Positions 48,131 through 61,170 of a stretch of 64,000 nt of DNA are shown here, piece by piece (position 1 is the first letter of the stretch; the number at the start of each line of letters is the position of its first letter). The position numbers were made by a program, and so were the translations under genes. Below the pieces are notes generated by a model. That model was given only the letters and a program-made list of their open reading frames with translations, searched no databases and was not told where the DNA came from. Origin of the DNA: Metallyticus violacea (lineage: Eukaryota > Arthropoda > Insecta > Mantodea > Metallyticidae); NCBI GenBank assembly GCA_030762175.1, contig JAUJEO010000019.1:6702001-6766000 (forward strand), given 5' to 3'.

Positions 48131-51100
48131 AGTTTGGAAACTTCGTTAGAATCACTTTTTTTCCGTTCTTATTTGAGATAACTGGTTCTCTTTCATTATA
48201 CTAGTTTGATAGCCTTAGACAAGCATATTATGCGCAAAGAATCTCGAAAAGAAAAAAATTTTTTTTCGAAGTTTGGAAACTTCGTTAGAATCACTTTTTT
48301 TCCGTTCTTATTTAAGATTACTGGTTCTCTTTCATTATACTAGTTTGATAGCCTCAGACAAGCATATTAAGAGCAAAGAATCTCGAAAAGAAAAAAAATT
48401 TTTTTCGAAGTTTGGAAACTTCGTTAGAATCACTTTTTTTCCGTTCTTATTTAAGATTACTGGTTCTCTTTCATTATACTAGTATGATAGCCTCAGACAA
48501 GCATATTTTGCGCAAAGAATCTCGAAAAGATTAAAATTTTATTTCGAAGTTTGGAAACTTCGTTAGAATCACTTTTTTTCCGTTCTTATTTGAGATAACT
48601 GGTTCTCTTTCATTATACTAGTTTGATAGCCTCAGGCAAGCATATTATGCGCAAAGAATCTCGAAAAGAAAAAAAAATTTTTTTTCGAAGTTTGGAAACT
48701 TCCTTAGAATCACTTTTTTTCCATTCTTATTTGAGATAACTTGTTCTCTTTCATTATACTAGTTTGATAGCCTTAGAGAAGCATATTATGCGCAAAGAAT
48801 CTCGAAAAGAAAAAAAATTTTTTTCGAAGTTTGGAAACTTCGTTAGAATCACTTTTTTTCCGTTCTTATTTAAGATAACTTGTTCTCTTTCATTATACTA
48901 GTTTGATAGCCTTAGACAAGCATATTATGCGCAAAGAATCTCGAAAAGAAAAAAATTTTTTTTCGAAGTTTGGAAACTTCCTTAGAATCACTTTTTTTCC
49001 ATTCTTATTTGAGATAACTTGTTCTCTTTCATTATACTTGTTTGATAGCCGTAGACAAGCATATTATGCGCAAAGAATCTCGAAAAGAAAAATTTTTTTT
49101 TCGAAGTTTGGAAACTTCGTTAGAATCACTTTTTTTCCGTTCTTATTTGAGATAACTGGTTCTCTTTCATTATACTAGTTTGATAGCCTCAGACAAGCAT
49201 ATTATGCGCAAAGAATCTCGAAAAGAAAAAAATTTTTTTTCGAAGTTTGGAAATTTCCTTAGAATCACTTTTTTTCCATTCTTATTTGAGCTAACTTGTT
49301 CTGTTTCATTATACTTGTTTGATAGCCTTAGACAAGCATATTATGCGCAAAGAATCTCGAAAAGAAAAAAATTTTTTTTTCAAAGTTTGGAAACTTCGTT
49401 ATAATCACTTTTTTTCCGTTCTTATTTAAGATTACTGGTTCTCTTTCATTATACTAGTTTGATAGCCTCAGACAAGCATATTATGCGCAAAGAATCTCGA
49501 AAAGAAAAAAATTTTTTTTCGAAGTTTGGAAACTTCGTTAGAATCACTTTTTTTCCGTTCTTATTTGAGATAACTTGTTCTCTTTCATTATACTAGTTTG
49601 ATAGCCTTAGACAAGCATATTATGCGCAAATATTCTCGAAAAGAAAAAAATTTTTTTTCGAAGTTTGGAAACTTCGTTAGAATCACTTTTTTTCCGTTCT
49701 TATTTGAGATAACTGGTTCTCTTTCATTATACTAGTTTGATAGCCTCAGAAAAGCATATTATGCGCAAAGAATCTAGAAAAGAAAAAAATTTTTTTTCGA
49801 AGATTGGAAACCTCGTTAGAATCACTTTTTTTCCGTTCTTATTTGAGATAACTGGTTCTCTTTCATTATACTAGTTTGAAAGCCTCAGACAAGCATATTA
49901 TGCGCAAAGAATCTCGAAAAGAAAAAAAATTTTTTTCGAAGTTTGGAAACTTCCTTAGAATCACTTTTTTTCCATTCTTATTTGAGATAACTTCTTCTCT
50001 TTCATTATTCTAGTTTGATAGCCTTAGACAAGCATATTATGCGCAAAGAATCTCGAAAAGAAAAAAATTTTTTTTAAGAAGTTTGGAAACTTCGTTAGAA
50101 TCACTTTTTTTCCGTTCTTATTTAAGATAACTTGTTCTCTTTCATTATACTAGTTTGATAGCCTTAGACAAGCATATTATGCGCAAAGAATCTCGAAAAG
50201 AAAAAAATTTTTTTTCGAAGTTTGGAAACTTCGTTATAATCACTTTTTTTCCGTTCTTATTTAAGATTACTGGTTCTCTTTCATTATACTAGTTTGATAG
50301 CCTCAGACAAGCATATTATGCGCAAAGAATCTCGAAAAGAAAAAAAATTTTTTTCGAAGTTTGGAAACTTCGTTAGAATCACTTTTTTTCCGTTCTTATT
50401 TGAGATAACTGGTTCTCTTTCATTATACTAGTTTGATAGCCTCAGGCAAGCATATTATGCGCAAAGAATCTCGAAAAGAAAAAAAAATTTTTTTTCGAAG
50501 TTTGGAAACTTCCTTAGAATCACTTTTTTTCCATTCTTATTTGAGATAACTTGTTCTCTTTCATTATACTAGTTTGATAGCCTTAGAGAAGCATATTATG
50601 CGCAAAGAATCTCGAAAAGAAAAAAAATTTTTTTCGAAGTTTGGAAACTTCGTTAGAATCACTTTTTTTCCGTTCTTATTTAAGATAACTTGTTCTCTTT
50701 CATTATACTAGTTTGATAGCCTTAGACAAGCATATTATGCGGAAAGAATCTCGAAAAGAAAAAAATTTTTTTTCGAAGTTTGGAAACTTCCTTAGAATCA
50801 CTTTTTTTCCATTCTTATTTGAGATAACTTGTTCTCTTTCATTATACTTGTTTGATAGCCGTAGACAAGCATATTATGCGCAAAGAATCTCGAAAAGAAA
50901 AATTTTTTTTTCGAAGTTTGGAAACTTCGTTAGAATCACTTTTTTTCCGTTCTTATTTGAGATAACTGGTTCTCTTTCATTATACTAGTTTGATAGCCTC
51001 AGACAAGCATATTATGCGCAAAGAATCTCGAAAAGAAAAAATTTTTTTTTCGAAGTTTGGAAATTTCCTTAGAATCACTTTTTTTCCATTCTTATTTGAG

Positions 51101-52130
51101 CTAACTTGTTCTGTTTCATTATACTTGTTTGATAGCCTTAGACAAGCATATTATGCGCAAAGAATCTCGAAAAGAAAAAAATTTTTTTTTCAAAGTTTGG
51201 AAACTTCGTTATAATCACTTTTTTTCCGTTCTTATTTAAGATTACTGGTTCTCTTTCATTATACTAGTTTCATAGCCTCAGACAAGCATATTATGCGCAA
51301 AGAATCTCGAAAAGAAAAAAATTTTTTTTCGAAGTTTGGAAACTTCGTTAGAATCACTTTTTTTCCGTTCTTATTTGAGATAACTTGTTCTCTTTCATTA
51401 TACTAGTTTGATAGCCTTAGACAAGCATATTATGCGAAAATATTCTCGAAAAGAAAAAAATTTTTTTTCTAAGTTTGGAAACTTCGTTAGAATCACTTTT
51501 TTTCCGTTCTTATTTGAGATAACTGGTTCTCTTTCATTATACTAGTTTGATAGCCTCAGAAAAGCATATTATGCGCAAAGAATCTAGAAAAGAAAAAAAT
51601 TTTTTTTCGAAGATTGGAAACCTCGTTAGAATCACTTTTTTTCCGTTCTTATTTGAGATAACTGGTTCTCTTTCATTATACTAGTTTGATAGCCTCAGAC
51701 AAGCATATTATGCGCAAATAATCTGGAAAAGAAAAAAATTTTTTTTCGAAGTTTGGAAACTTCCTTAGAATCACTTTTTTTCCATTCTTATTTGAGATAA
51801 CTTCTTCTCTTTCATTATTCTAGTTTGATAGCCTTAGACAAGCATATTATGCGCAAAGAATCTCGAAAAGAAAAAAATTTTTTTTAAGAAGTTTGGAAAC
51901 TTCGTTAGAATCACTTTTTTTCCGTTCTTATTTAAGATAACTTGTTCTCTTTCATTATACTAGTTTGATAGCCTTAGACAAGCATATTATGCGCAAAGAA
52001 TCTCGAAAAGAAAAAAATTTTTTTTCGAAGTTTGGAAACTTCGTTATAATCACTTTTTTTCCGTTCTTATTTAAGATTACTCGTTCTCTTTCATTATACT
52101 AGTTTGATAGCCTCAGACAAGCATATTATG
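48131..52130 (+). repeat. Block A (third copy) with 13-monomer tandem duplication
   Basis: It follows block A order (compare 590-2770, offset about 47,538): TTAAGAGC near 48,367, GATTAAAATTTTATTT near 48,528, CAGGCAAGC near 48,632, CCGTAGAC near 49,048 and GAGCTAAC near 49,288. The series from CAGGCAAGC onward is then repeated 1,810 bases later (13 monomers plus 3): CAGGCAAGC near 50,443, CCGTAGAC near 50,858 and GAGCTAAC near 51,098. The second unit joins back to block A order through AAATATTCTCG and AAATAATCTGG near 51,715. Confidence 0.8.
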
Positions 52131-55100
52131 CGCAAAGAATCTCGAAAAGAAAAAAAATTTTTTTCGAAGTTTGGAAACTTCGTTAGAATCACTTTTTTTC
52201 CGTTCTTATTTGAGATAACTTGTTCTCTTTCATTATACTAGTTTGATAGCCTGAGACAAGCATATTATGCGCAAAGAATCTCGAAAAGAAAAAAAATTTT
52301 TTTCGAAGTTTGGAAACTTCGTTAGAATCACTTTTTTTCCGTTCTTATTTGAGATAACTGGTTCTCTTTCATTATACTAGTTTGATAGCCTCAGACAAGC
52401 ATATTATGCGCAAAGAATCTGGAAAAGAAAAAAATTTTTTTTCGAAGTTTGGAAACTTCCTTAGAATCACTTTTTTTCCATTCTTATTTGAGATAACTTG
52501 TTCTCTTTCATTATACTAGTTTGATAGCCTTAGACAAGCATATTATGCGCAAAGAATCTCGAAAAGAAAAAAATTTTTTTTCGAAGTTTGGAAACTTTGT
52601 TAGAATCACTTTTTTTCCGTTCTTAATTAAGATTACTGGTTCTCTTTCATTATACTAGTTTGATAGCCTCAGACAAGCATATTATGCGCAAAGAATCTCG
52701 AAAAGAAAAAAATTTTTTTTCGAAGTTTGGAAACTTCGTTAGAATCACTTTTTTTCCGTTCTTATTTGAGATAACTTGTTCTCTTTCATTATACTAGTTT
52801 GATAGCCTTAGACAAGCATATTATGCGCAAAGAATCTCGAAAAGAAAAAAAATTTTTTTCGAAGTTTGGAAACTTCGTTAGAATCACTTTTTTTCCGTTC
52901 TTATTTGAGATAACTGGTTCTCTTTCATTATACTATTTTGATAGCCTCAGAAAAGCATATTATGCGCAAAGAATCTCTAAAAGAAAAACTTTTTTTTTCG
53001 AAGTTTGGAAACTTCGTTAGAATCACTTTTTTTCCATTCTTATTTGAGATAACTTGTTCTCTTTCATTATACTTGTTTGATAGCCTTAGACAAGCATATT
53101 ATGCGCAAAGAATCTCGAAAAGAAAAAAATTTTTTTTCGAAGTTTGGAAACTTCGTTAGAATCACTTTTTTTCCGTTCTTATTTGAGATAAATGGTTCTC
53201 TTTCATTATACTAGTTTGATAGCCTCAGACAAGCATATTATGCGCAAAGAATCTCGAAAAGAAAAAAATTTTTTTTCGAAGTTTGGAAACTTCGTTAGAA
53301 TCACTTTTTTTCCGTTCTTATTTGAGATAACTTGTTCTCTTTCATTATACTAGTTTGATAGCCTTAGACAAGCATATTATGCGCAAAGAATCTCGAAAAG
53401 AAAAAAATTTTTTTTCGAAGTTTGGAAACTTCGTTAGAATCACTTTTTTTCCGTTCTTATTTGAGATAACTGGTTCTCTTTCATTATACTAGTTTGATAG
53501 TCTCAGAAAAGCATATTATGCGCAAAGAATCTAGAAAAGAAAAAAATTTTTTTTCGAAGATTGGAAACCTCGTTAGAATCACTTTTTTTCCGTTCTTATT
53601 TGAGATAACTGGTTCTCTTTCATTATACTAGTTTGATAGCCTCAGACAAGCATATTATGCGCAAAGAATCTCGAAAAGAAAAAAATTTTTTTTCGAAGTT
53701 TGGACACTTCCTTAGAATCACTTTTTTTTCCATTTTATTTGAGATAACTTGTTCTCTTTCATTATACTTGTTTGATAGCCTTAGACAAGCATATTATGCG
53801 CAAAGAATCTCGAAAAGAAAAAAATTTTTTTTCGAAGTTTGGAAACTTCGTTAGAATCACTTTTTTTCCGTTCTTATTTGAGATAACTGGTTCTCTTTCA
53901 TTATACTAGTTTGATAGCCTCAGACAAGCATATTATGCGCAAAGAATCTCGAAAAGACAAAAATTTTTTTTCGAAGTTTGGAAACTTCCTTAGAATCACT
54001 TTTTTTCCATTCTTATTTGAGATAACTTGTTCTCTTTCATTATACTTGTTTGATAGCCTTAGACAAGCATATTATGCGCAAAGAATCTCGAAAAGAAAAA
54101 AATTTTTTTTCGAAGTTTGGAAACTTCGTTATAATCACTTTTTTCCGTTCTTATTTAAGATTACTGGTTCTCTTTCATTATACTAGTTTGATAGCCTTAG
54201 ACAAGCATATTATGCGCAAAGAATCTCGAAAAGAAAAAAATTTTTTTTCGAAGTTAGGAAACTTCGTTAGAATCACTTTTTTTCCGTTCTTATTTAAGAT
54301 TACTGGTTCTCTTTCATTATACTAGTTTGATAGCCTCAGACAAGCATATTTTGCGCAAAGAATCTCGAAAAGATTAAAATTTTATTTCGAAGTTTGGAAA
54401 CTTCGTTAGAATCACTTTTTTTCCGTTCTTATTTGAGATAACTGGTTCTCTTTCATTATACTAGTTTGATAGTCTCAGACAAGCATATTATGCGCAAAGA
54501 ATCTCGAAAAGAAAAAAATTTTTTTTCGAAGTTTGGAAACTTCCTTAGAATCACTTTTTTTCCATTCTTATTTGAGATAACTTGTTCTCTTTCATTATAC
54601 TAGTTTGATAGCCTTAGACAAGCATATTATGCGCAAAGAATCTCGAAAAGAAAAAAATTTTTTTTCGAAGTTTGGAAACTTCGTTAGAATCACTTTTTTT
54701 CCGTTCTTATTTGAGATAACTGGTTCTCTTTCATTATACTAGTTTGATAGCCTCAGGCAAGCATATTATGCGCAAAGAATCTCGAAAAGAAAAAAAAATT
54801 TTTTTTCGAAGTTTGGAAACTTCCTTAGAATCACTTTTTTTCCATTCTTATTTGAGATAACTTGTTCTCTTTCATTATACTAGTTTGATAGCCTTAGAGA
54901 AGCATATTATGCGCAAAGAATCTCGAAAAGAAAAAAAATTTTTTTCGAAGTTTGGAAACTTCGTTAGAATCACTTTTTTTCCGTTCTTATTTAAGATAAC
55001 TTGTTCTCTTTCATTATACTAGTTTGATAGCCTTAGACAAGCATATTATGCGCAAAGAATCTCGAAAAGAAAAAAATTTTTTTTCGAAGTTTGGAAACTT

Positions 55101-56720
55101 CGTTAGAATCACTTTTTTCCCGTTCTTATTTCAGATTACTGGTTCTCTTTCATTATACTAGTTTGATAGCCTCAGACAAGCATATTATGCGCAAAGAATC
55201 TCGAAAAAAAAAAAATTTTATTTCTAAGTTTGGAAACTTCGTTAGAATCACTTTTTTTCCATTCTTATCTGAGATAACTGGTTCTCTTTCATTATACTAG
55301 TTTGATAGCCTCAGACAAGCATATTATGCGCAAAGAATCTCGAAAAGAAAAAATTTTTTTTTCGAAGTTTGGAAACTTCGTTAGAATCACTTTTTTTCCA
55401 TTCTTATTTGAGATAACTTGTTCTCTTTCATTATACTTGTTTGATAGCCTTAGACAAGCATATTATGCGCAAAGAATCTCGAAAAGAAAAAAATTTTTTT
55501 TCGAAGTTTGGAAACTTCGTTAGAATCACTTTTTTTCCGTTCTTATCTGAGATAACTGGTTCTCTTTCATTATACTAGTTTGATAGCCTCAGACAAGCAT
55601 ATTATGCGCAAAGAATCTCGAAAAGAAAAAAATTTTTTTTCGAAGTTTGGAAACTTCGTTAGAATCACTTTTTTTCCGTTCTTATTTAAGATTACTCGTT
55701 CTCTTTCATTATACTAGTTTGATAGCCTCAGACAAGCATATTATGCGCAAAGAATCTCGAAAAGAAAAAAATTTTATTTCGAAGTTTGGAAACTTCGTTA
55801 GAATCACTTTTTTTCCGTTCTTATTTGAGATAACTTGTTCTCTTTCATTATACTAGTTTGATAGCCTTAGACAAGCATATTATGCGCAAAGAATCTCGAA
55901 AAGAAAAAAAATTTTTTTCGAAGTTTGGAAACTTCGTTAGAATCACTTTTTTTCCGTTCTTATTTGAGATAACTGGTTCTCTTTCATCATACTAGTTTGA
56001 TAGTCTCAGAAAAGCATATTATGCGCAAAGAATCTAGAAAAGAAAAAAAATTTTTTTTCGAAGATTGGAAACCTCGTTAGAATCACTTTTTTTCCGTTCT
56101 TATTTGAGATAACTGGTTCTCTTTCATTATACTATTTTGATAGCCTCAGAAAAGCATATTATTCGCAAAGAATCTCGAAAAGAAAAAAAATTTTTTTCGA
56201 AGTTTGGAAACTTCGTTAGAATCACTTTTTTTCCGTTCTTATTTGAGATAACTTGTTCTCTTTCATTATACTAGTTTGATAGCCTGAGACAAGCATATTA
56301 TGCGCAAAGAATCTCGAAAAGAAAAAAAATTTTTTTCGAAGTTTGGAAACTTCGTTAGAATCACTTTTTTTCCGTTCTTATTTGAGATAACTTGTTCTCT
56401 TTCATTATACTAGTTTGATAGCCTTAGACAAGCATATTATGCGCAAAGAATCTCGAAAAGAAAAAAAATTTTTTTCGAAGTTTGGAAACTTCGTTAGAAT
56501 CACTTTTTTTCCGTTCTTATTTGAGATAACTGGTTCTCTTTCATCATACTAGTTTGATAGTCTCAGAAAAGCATATTATGCGCAAAGAATCTAGAAAAGA
56601 AAAAAAATTTTTTTTCGAAGATTGGAAACCTCGTTAGAATCACTTTTTTTCCGTTCTTATTTGAGATAACTGGTTCTCTTTCATTATACTATTTTGATAG
56701 CCTCAGAAAAGCATATTATG
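52131..56720 (+). repeat. Higher-order repeat G, unit 1 (about 33 monomers)
   Basis: The unit begins near the CTGAGAC monomer at 52,250 and contains AATCTGG near 52,419, AACTTTGTTAG near 52,592, TATTTTGATAG near 52,933, GAAAAACTTTTTTTT near 52,982, eight-T/CCATTTTATTT near 53,722 and the CTTTTTTCCCG monomer near 55,112. It differs from unit 2 by lacking two monomers near 53.0 kb and by holding three extra ones at about 54.74-55.08 kb. It carries a 4-monomer (557-base) duplication marked by CATCATACTAG at 55,985 and 56,542. Confidence 0.82.
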
Positions 56721-59700
56721 CGCAAAGAATCTCGAAAAGAAAAAAAATTTTTTTCGAAGTTTGGAAACTTCGTTAGAATCACTTTTTTTCCGTTCTTATT
56801 TGAGATAACTTGTTCTCTTTCATTATACTAGTTTGATAGCCTGAGACAAGCATATTATGCGCAAAGAATCTCGAAAAGAAAAAAAATTTTTTTCGAAGTT
56901 TGGAAACTTCGTTAGAATCACTTTTTTTCCGTTCTTATTTGAGATAACTGGTTCTCTTTCATTATACTAGTTTGATAGCCTCAGACAAGCATATTATGCG
57001 CAAAGAATCTGGAAAAGAAAAAAATTTTTTTTCGAAGTTTGGAAACTTCCTTAGAATCACTTTTTTTCCATTCTTATTTGAGATAACTTGTTCTCTTTCA
57101 TTATACTAGTTTGATAGCCTTAGACAAGCATATTATGCGCAAAGAATCTCGAAAAGAAAAAAATTTTTTTTCGAAGTTTGGAAACTTTGTTAGAATCACT
57201 TTTTTTCCGTTCTTAATTAAGATTACTGGTTCTCTTTCATTATACTAGTTTGATAGCCTCAGACAAGCATATTATGCGCAAAGAATCTCGAAAAGAAAAA
57301 AATTTTTTTTCGAAGTTTGGAAACTTCGTTAGAATCACTTTTTTTCCGTTCTTATTTGAGATAACTTGTTCTCTTTCATTATACTAGTTTGATAGCCTTA
57401 GACAAGCATATTATGCGCAAAGAATCTCGAAAAGAAAAAAAATTTTTTTCGAAGTTTGGAAACTTCGTTAGAATCACTTTTTTTCCGTTCTTATTTGAGA
57501 TAACTGGTTCTCTTTCATTATACTATTTTGATAGCCTCAGAAAAGCATATTATGCGCAAAGAATCTCTAAAAGAAAAACTTTTTTTTTCGAAGTTTGGAA
57601 ACTTCGTTGGAATCACTTTTTTTCCGTTCTTATTTGAGATAACTGGTTCTCTTTCATTATACTAGTTTGATAGCCTCAGAAAAGCATAGGTATGCGCAAA
57701 GAATCTCGAAAAGAAAAAAATTTTTTTTCGAAGTTTGGAAACTTCGTTAGAATCACTTTTTTTCCATTCTTATCTGAGATAACTGGTTCTCTTTCATTAT
57801 ACTAGTTTGATAGCCTCAGACAAGCATATTATGCGCAAAGAATCTCGAAAAGAAAAAATTTTTTTTTCGAAGTTTGGAAACTTCGTTAGAATCACTTTTT
57901 TTCCATTCTTATTTGAGATAACTTGTTCTCTTTCATTATACTTGTTTGATAGCCTTAGACAAGCATATTATGCGCAAAGAATCTCGAAAAGAAAAAAATT
58001 TTTTTTCGAAGTTTGGAAACTTCGTTAGAATCACTTTTTTTCCGTTCTTATTTGAGATAAATGGTTCTCTTTCATTATACTAGTTTGATAGCCTCAGACA
58101 AGCATATTATGCGCAAAGAATCTCGAAAAGAAAAAAATTTTTTTTCGAAGTTTGGAAACTTCGTTAGAATCACTTTTTTTCCGTTCTTATTTGAGATAAC
58201 TTGTTCTCTTTCATTATACTAGTTTGATAGCCTTAGACAAGCATATTATGCGCAAAGAATCTCGAAAAGAAAAAAATTTTTTTTCGAAGTTTGGAAACTT
58301 CGTTAGAATCACTTTTTTTCCGTTCTTATTTGAGATAACTGGTTCTCTTTCATTATACTAGTTTGATAGTCTCAGAAAAGCATATTATGCGCAAAGAATC
58401 TAGAAAAGAAAAAAATTTTTTTTCGAAGATTGGAAACCTCGTTAGAATCACTTTTTTTCCGTTCTTATTTGAGATAACTGGTTCTCTTTCATTATACTAG
58501 TTTGATAGCCTCAGACAAGCATATTATGCGCAAAGAATCTCGAAAAGAAAAAAATTTTTTTTCGAAGTTTGGAAACTTCCTTAGAATCACTTTTTTTTCC
58601 ATTTTATTTGAGATAACTTGTTCTCTTTCATTATACTTGTTTGATAGCCTTAGACAAGCATATTATGCGCAAAGAATCTCGAAAAGAAAAAAATTTTTTT
58701 TCGAAGTTTGGAAACTTCGTTAGAATCACTTTTTTTCCGTTCTTATTTGAGATAACTGGTTCTCTTTCATTATACTAGTTTGATAGCCTCAGACAAGCAT
58801 ATTATGCGCAAAGAATCTCGAAAAGACAAAAATTTTTTTTCGAAGTTTGGAAACTTCCTTAGAATCACTTTTTTTCCATTCTTATTTGAGATAACTTGTT
58901 CTCTTTCATTATACTTGTTTGATAGCCTTAGACAAGCATATTATGCGCAAAGAATCTCGAAAAGAAAAAAATTTTTTTTCGAAGTTTGGAAACTTCGTTA
59001 TAATCACTTTTTTCCGTTCTTATTTAAGATTACTGGTTCTCTTTCATTATACTAGTTTGATAGCCTTAGACAAGCATATTATGCGCAAAGAATCTCGAAA
59101 AGAAAAAAATTTTTTTTCGAAGTTAGGAAACTTCGTTAGAATCACTTTTTTTCCGTTCTTATTTAAGATTACTGGTTCTCTTTCATTATACTAGTTTGAT
59201 AGCCTCAGACAAGCATATTTTGCGCAAAGAATCTCGAAAAGATTAAAATTTTATTTCGAAGTTTGGAAACTTCGTTAGAATCACTTTTTTTCCGTTCTTA
59301 TTTGAGATAACTGGTTCTCTTTCATTATACTAGTTTGATAGTCTCAGACAAGCATATTATGCGCAAAGAATCTCGAAAAGAAAAAAATTTTTTTTCGAAG
59401 TTTGGAAACTTCCTTAGAATCACTCTTTTTCCATTCTTATTTGAGATAACTTGTTCTCTTTCATTATACTAGTTTGATAGCCTTAGACAAGCATATTATG
59501 CGCAAAGAATCTCGAAAAGAAAAAAATTTTTTTTCGAAGTTTGGAAACTTCGTTAGAATCACTTTTTTCCCGTTCTTATTTCAGATTACTGGTTCTCTTT
59601 CATTATACTAGTTTGATAGCCTCAGACAAGCATATTATGCGCAAAGAATCTCGAAAAAAAAAAAATTTTATTTCTAAGTTTGGAAACTTCGTTAGAATCA

Positions 59701-61170
59701 CTTTTTTTCCATTCTTATCTGAGATAACTGGTTCTCTTTCATTATACTAGTTTGATAGCCTCAGACAAGCATATTATGCGCAAAGAATCTCGAAAAGAAA
59801 AAATTTTTTTTTCGAAGTTTGGAAACTTCGTTAGAATCACTTTTTTTCCATTCTTATTTGAGATAACTTGTTCTCTTTCATTATACTTGTTTGATAGCCT
59901 TAGACAAGCATATTATGCGCAAAGAATCTCGAAAAGAAAAAAATTTTTTTTCGAAGTTTGGAAACTTCGTTAGAATCACTTTTTTTCCGTTCTTATCTGA
60001 GATAACTGGTTCTCTTTCATTATACTAGTTTGATAGCCTCAGACAAGCATATTATGCGCAAAGAATCTCGAAAAGAAAAAAATTTTTTTTCGAAGTTTGG
60101 AAACTTCGTTAGAATCACTGTTTTCCCGTTCTTATTTAAGATTACTCGTTCTCTTTCATTATACTAGTTTGATAGCCTCAGACAAGCATATTATGCGCAA
60201 AGAATCTCGAAAAGAAAAAAATTTTATTTCGAAGTTTGGAAACTTCGTTAGAATCACTTTTTTTCCGTTCTTATTTGAGATAACTTGTTCTCTTTCATTA
60301 TACTAGTTTGATAGCCTTAGACAAGCATATAATGCGCAAAGAATCTCGAAAAGAAAAAAAATTTTTTTCGAAGTTTGGAAACTTCGTTAGAATCACTTTT
60401 TTTCCGTTCTTATTTGAGATAACTGGTTCTCTTTCATCATACTAGTTTGATAGTCTCAGAAAAGCATATTATGCGCAAAGAATCTAGAAAAGAAAAAAAA
60501 TTTTTTTTCGAAGATTGGAAACCTCGTTAGAATCACTTTTTTTCCGTTCTTATTTGAGATAACTGGTTCTCTTTCATTATACTATTTTGATAGCCTCAGA
60601 AAAGCATATTATGCGCAAAGAATCTCGAAAAGAAAAAAAATTTTTTTCGAAGTTTGGAAACTTCGTTAGAATCACTTTTTTTCCGTTCTTATTTGAGATA
60701 ACTTGTTCTCTTTCATTATACTAGTTTGATAGCCTGAGACAAGCATATTATGCGCAAAGAATCTCGAAAAGAAAAAAAATTTTTTTCGAAGTTTGGAAAC
60801 TTCGTTAGAATCACTTTTTTTCCGTTCTTATTTGAGATAACTTGTTCTCTTTCATTATACTAGTTTGATAGCCTTAGACAAGCATATTATGCGCAAAGAA
60901 TCTCGAAAAGAAAAAAAATTTTTTTCGAAGTTTGGAAACTTCGTTAGAATCACTTTTTTTCCGTTCTTATTTGAGATAACTGGTTCTCTTTCATCATACT
61001 AGTTTGATAGTCTCAGAAAAGCATATTATGCGCAAAGAATCTAGAAAAGAAAAAAAATTTTTTTTCGAAGATTGGAAACCTCGTTAGAATCACTTTTTTT
61101 CCGTTCTTATTTGAGATAACTGGTTCTCTTTCATTATACTATTTTGATAGCCTCAGAAAAGCATATTATG
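56721..61170 (+). repeat. Higher-order repeat G, unit 2 (32 monomers)
   Basis: The private markers of unit 1 recur: AACTTTGTTAG near 57,184, GAAAAACTTTTTTTT near 57,574, CTTTTTTCCCG near 59,563 and CATCATACTAG at 60,435 and 60,992. The offset is 4,590 at the left end, 4,869 in the middle and 4,450 at the right end, which the monomer gains and losses in unit 1 account for exactly. Unit 2 has private CACTCTTTTTCC near 59,424, CACTGTTTTCCC near 60,118 and CATATAATGCGC near 60,326. Confidence 0.83.
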
